A program made the translations under genes and the position numbers. This document shows, one piece after another, positions 13,377 through 14,670 of a stretch of DNA of 14,670 nt. Numbering within the stretch: position 1 is the stretch's first letter; the number at the start of each line of letters is the position of its first letter. Source of the DNA: an uncultured Clostridia bacterium (GTDB lineage: Bacteria > Bacillota > Clostridia > Oscillospirales > Oscillospiraceae); NCBI GenBank assembly GCA_947169005.1, contig CAMVOG010000027.1, positions 1 to 14,670 of the forward strand, given 5' to 3'. The notes under the pieces were generated by a model. It made no database searches and was not told the origin of the DNA. It was given only the letters and a program-made list of their open reading frames with translations.

Positions 13377-13411
13377 CTGAGTACTGAGTACTCTTTTCTG
13401 AGTACTTATTC
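13377..13411. repeat. Heptamer array CTGAGTA (downstream side of lysR)
   Basis: Five consecutive 7-base units: CTGAGTA, CTGAGTA, CTCTTTT, CTGAGTA, CTTATTC. Register is kept through the degenerate ones. The lysR stop codon (13406-13408) lies in the last unit. Confidence 0.85.
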
Positions 13412-14284
13412 GATCTCCTCGAACTGCTCCCGGAACGCCTCCCCCAGCGGATTCTGATTGCCCCGCTTCCACATGACGATCTCGGTGGTCTCCGCCAGGC
13501 CGGGGATATCCAGAAAGCGCAGGTTGGGATTGTTGCGCAGGGCGTGGTTGCCGTTCAGCACGAAGACGCCGTAGCCCGCCTCCAGCCAGAGGGCCAGGGT
13601 GCCGATGTCCGGGGCTACCAGCTTCTTATAGCTGCTTCCCAGGGGCCGGGACCCGCCGACGTGGTCGGCGATAAACTGGGATTCGGACTCGGAGAGGGAG
13701 AGATAGGCGTCCCCGTCAAAGTCCTCCAGGCGCAGATCTTTATCGTTCGCCTTCGGGTGGCCGGCGGGGACCACCAGGTAATTCTTCGTGCGGGCCACCT
13801 TCTGATAGGCGATCTTTTCCTCATCCGTCACGTTGAAGGTAGCGCCGAAGGCCATGTCCAGTTCCTCGTCCTCCAGCTTTTTCAACAGCTCCGCCAGGCC
13901 ATGGCTGGAGAGCTTCACCATCACGTCCGGGTACTTCTCATGGAAGGTCCGAAGGGCGTCGGAATAGGGCGGGCAGATAAGCTGGCCCTCGACCATGCCC
14001 ACGCTGAGGCTTCCCTCGAAGCCCTGGGAAACGGCGTGGGCCTTCTCCTGGAGGGACTGGTAATCCACGGCCAGCTTCCGCAGGCCCTCGGCAAAGACCT
14101 CCCCCGCCGGGGTCAGCTTCACGGCCTTTTTCTCCCGGGTGAAGAGGCGGAATTCCAGTTCCTCCTCCATGGCGGCGATCTGCCGGGACAGCACCGGCTG
14201 GGACAGGTAGAGCCTGTCCGCCGCCCGGGTGAAGCTCAGCGTCTCCGCCGCGGCCAAAAAGCACTTGATCTGTGAAAAGTTCAA
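13406..14284 (-). CDS. LysR-family transcriptional regulator
   Basis: A 292-residue LysR-type regulator: an N-terminal winged helix-turn-helix (about residues 1-60; FTRAADRLYLSQPVLSRQIAAME contains the recognition helix) and a periplasmic-binding-protein-like effector domain (about 85-290). The start is taken as TTG at 14284, giving MNFSQIKCFLAAAE, the usual LysR beginning. AGGAGG (14293-14298) is 8 bases upstream of it and overlaps an in-frame GTG at 14293. The inducer is unknown. It is not divergent to a target as many LysR genes are; the next gene downstream on the same strand is the molybdopterin-oxidoreductase-like protein, a possible target. Both sides of the gene carry CTGAGTA arrays. 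Confidence 0.93.
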   Translation of the reverse strand: MNFSQIKCFLAAAETLSFTRAADRLYLSQPVLSRQIAAMEEELEFRLFTREKKAVKLTPAGEVFAEGLRKLAVDYQSLQEKAHAVSQGFEGSLSVGMVEGQLICPPYSDALRTFHEKYPDVMVKLSSHGLAELLKKLEDEELDMAFGATFNVTDEEKIAYQKVARTKNYLVVPAGHPKANDKDLRLEDFDGDAYLSLSESESQFIADHVGGSRPLGSSYKKLVAPDIGTLALWLEAGYGVFVLNGNHALRNNPNLRFLDIPGLAETTEIVMWKRGNQNPLGEAFREQFEEIE

Positions 14285-14292
14285 AATGCCCA

Positions 14293-14298
14293 CCTCCT
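14293..14298 (-). promoter_or_regulatory. Ribosome binding site fixing the lysR start
   Basis: AGGAGG on the minus strand is 8 bases from TTG 14284 and overlaps GTG 14293, so the TTG is the more likely start codon. Confidence 0.7.
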
Positions 14299-14303
14299 GC
14301 CTA

Positions 14304-14359
14304 CTGAGTCCTGAGTACTAAGTACTGAGTACCAATTCCTGAGTACTGAGTACTGAAAA
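14304..14359. repeat. Heptamer array CTGAGTA (between purB and lysR)
   Basis: Eight consecutive 7-base units: CTGAGTC, CTGAGTA, CTAAGTA, CTGAGTA, CCAATTC, CTGAGTA, CTGAGTA, CTGAAAA. The array ends exactly at the base before the purB stop codon. Confidence 0.88.
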
Positions 14360-14670
14360 TCACACCTTCAGCTCCGCGGTTTTGCCCACGGCCTGGGGAT
14401 AGCGGGCCAGGACGGGCTTCACATAGTCCTCCACCAGCTCCTCCACCTGATGGGCGGAGCGGCCCGTGTAGGCCGCCGGGGAGAGCTCGGCGCGGATCTC
14501 CTCCTCCGTGAGGCCGAAGAGGGGGTCCCCCGCGATTCGGGAAATGAGGTCGTTGGGTCGGCCCTCCTCCTTGATGACCTTGCCCGCCGCCACGGAGTGG
14601 ACGCGGATGGCCTCATGGAGCTGCTGCCGGTCCCCGCCGTTTTTCACGGCCCGCATCATGATGTTCTCCG
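14360..14670 (-). CDS. purB: Adenylosuccinate lyase, C-terminal part (5' end beyond window)
   Basis: The visible 102 codons run in frame from the window edge (ENIMMRAVKNGGDRQ) to a TGA at 14360-14362. HEAIRVHSVAAGKVIKEEG, NDLISRIAGDPLF and the final YTGRSAHQVEELVEDYVKPVL match the C-terminal helical domain of adenylosuccinate lyase, the fumarase-superfamily enzyme that releases fumarate at two steps of purine synthesis. The catalytic signature loop lies upstream, outside the window. The ATG at 14659 is internal, not a start. Confidence 0.85.
   Translation of the reverse strand, partial: ENIMMRAVKNGGDRQQLHEAIRVHSVAAGKVIKEEGRPNDLISRIAGDPLFGLTEEEIRAELSPAAYTGRSAHQVEELVEDYVKPVLARYPQAVGKTAELKV

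Noticed and set aside
13377..14359. Insertion sequence or composite transposon around lysR
   Set aside because: The flanking repeats are short heptamers without terminal inverted repeats or target-site duplications, and no transposase is present.

Overview
This 14.7 kb window looks like chromosomal DNA from a GC-rich, spore-forming, anaerobic Firmicute, probably an Oscillospiraceae-type clostridium. The reasons are a SpoIIID gene, strong AGGAGG-type ribosome binding sites with GTG and TTG starts, a carbon monoxide dehydrogenase/acetyl-CoA synthase cluster, and a pyrophosphate-type phosphofructokinase. The taxon is inferred from gene content and style, not from any marker gene.

Layout. Left edge: the start of an Orn/Lys/Arg-decarboxylase family gene (minus, cut by the window) overlaps the end of a class II fructose-bisphosphate aldolase (minus). 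Divergent to it is a PPi-type phosphofructokinase with an excellent own promoter. A cobalt/nickel ECF uptake operon follows on the plus strand (cbiM with a fused PDGLE domain, cbiQ, cbiO). It has its own promoter, a hairpin between cbiM and cbiQ, and a bidirectional terminator at the end. Everything to the right is on the minus strand. A flavodoxin lies behind a DUF3793-like gene that is interrupted by an in-frame TGA. The pair is driven by a near-consensus promoter whose -10 overlaps a dyad operator, and a second copy of the same dyad sits in the leader. Next is a 548-base gene-free stretch packed with hairpins and heptamer repeats. Then comes cooS-cooC-acsB, transcribed in that order from a promoter followed by a leader that can fold into a three-helix junction. 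Further right are spoIIID with a sigma-E-like promoter, a two-domain molybdopterin-oxidoreductase-like protein, a LysR regulator flanked on both sides by heptamer arrays, and the C-terminal end of adenylosuccinate lyase (purB).

How the genes fit together. CooS, the nickel-inserting ATPase CooC and AcsB form the nickel-dependent carbonyl branch of the Wood-Ljungdahl pathway. The Cbi/Nik-type transporter could supply nickel for these enzymes or cobalt for the corrinoid protein of the same pathway. The aldolase and PPi-phosphofructokinase are the opposing central steps of glycolysis/gluconeogenesis. The flavodoxin pair looks metal- or redox-regulated.

The most interesting non-coding signals are: (1) the paired GTTAGC-N4-GCTAAC dyads, 63 bp apart, in the flavodoxin operon promoter; (2) the structured cooS leader; (3) the run of six hairpins downstream of acsB; and (4) period-7 heptamer arrays (unit CTRAGYA) that touch the stop codons of lysR and purB. 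No RNA gene, CRISPR array, insertion sequence or known riboswitch was recognised.
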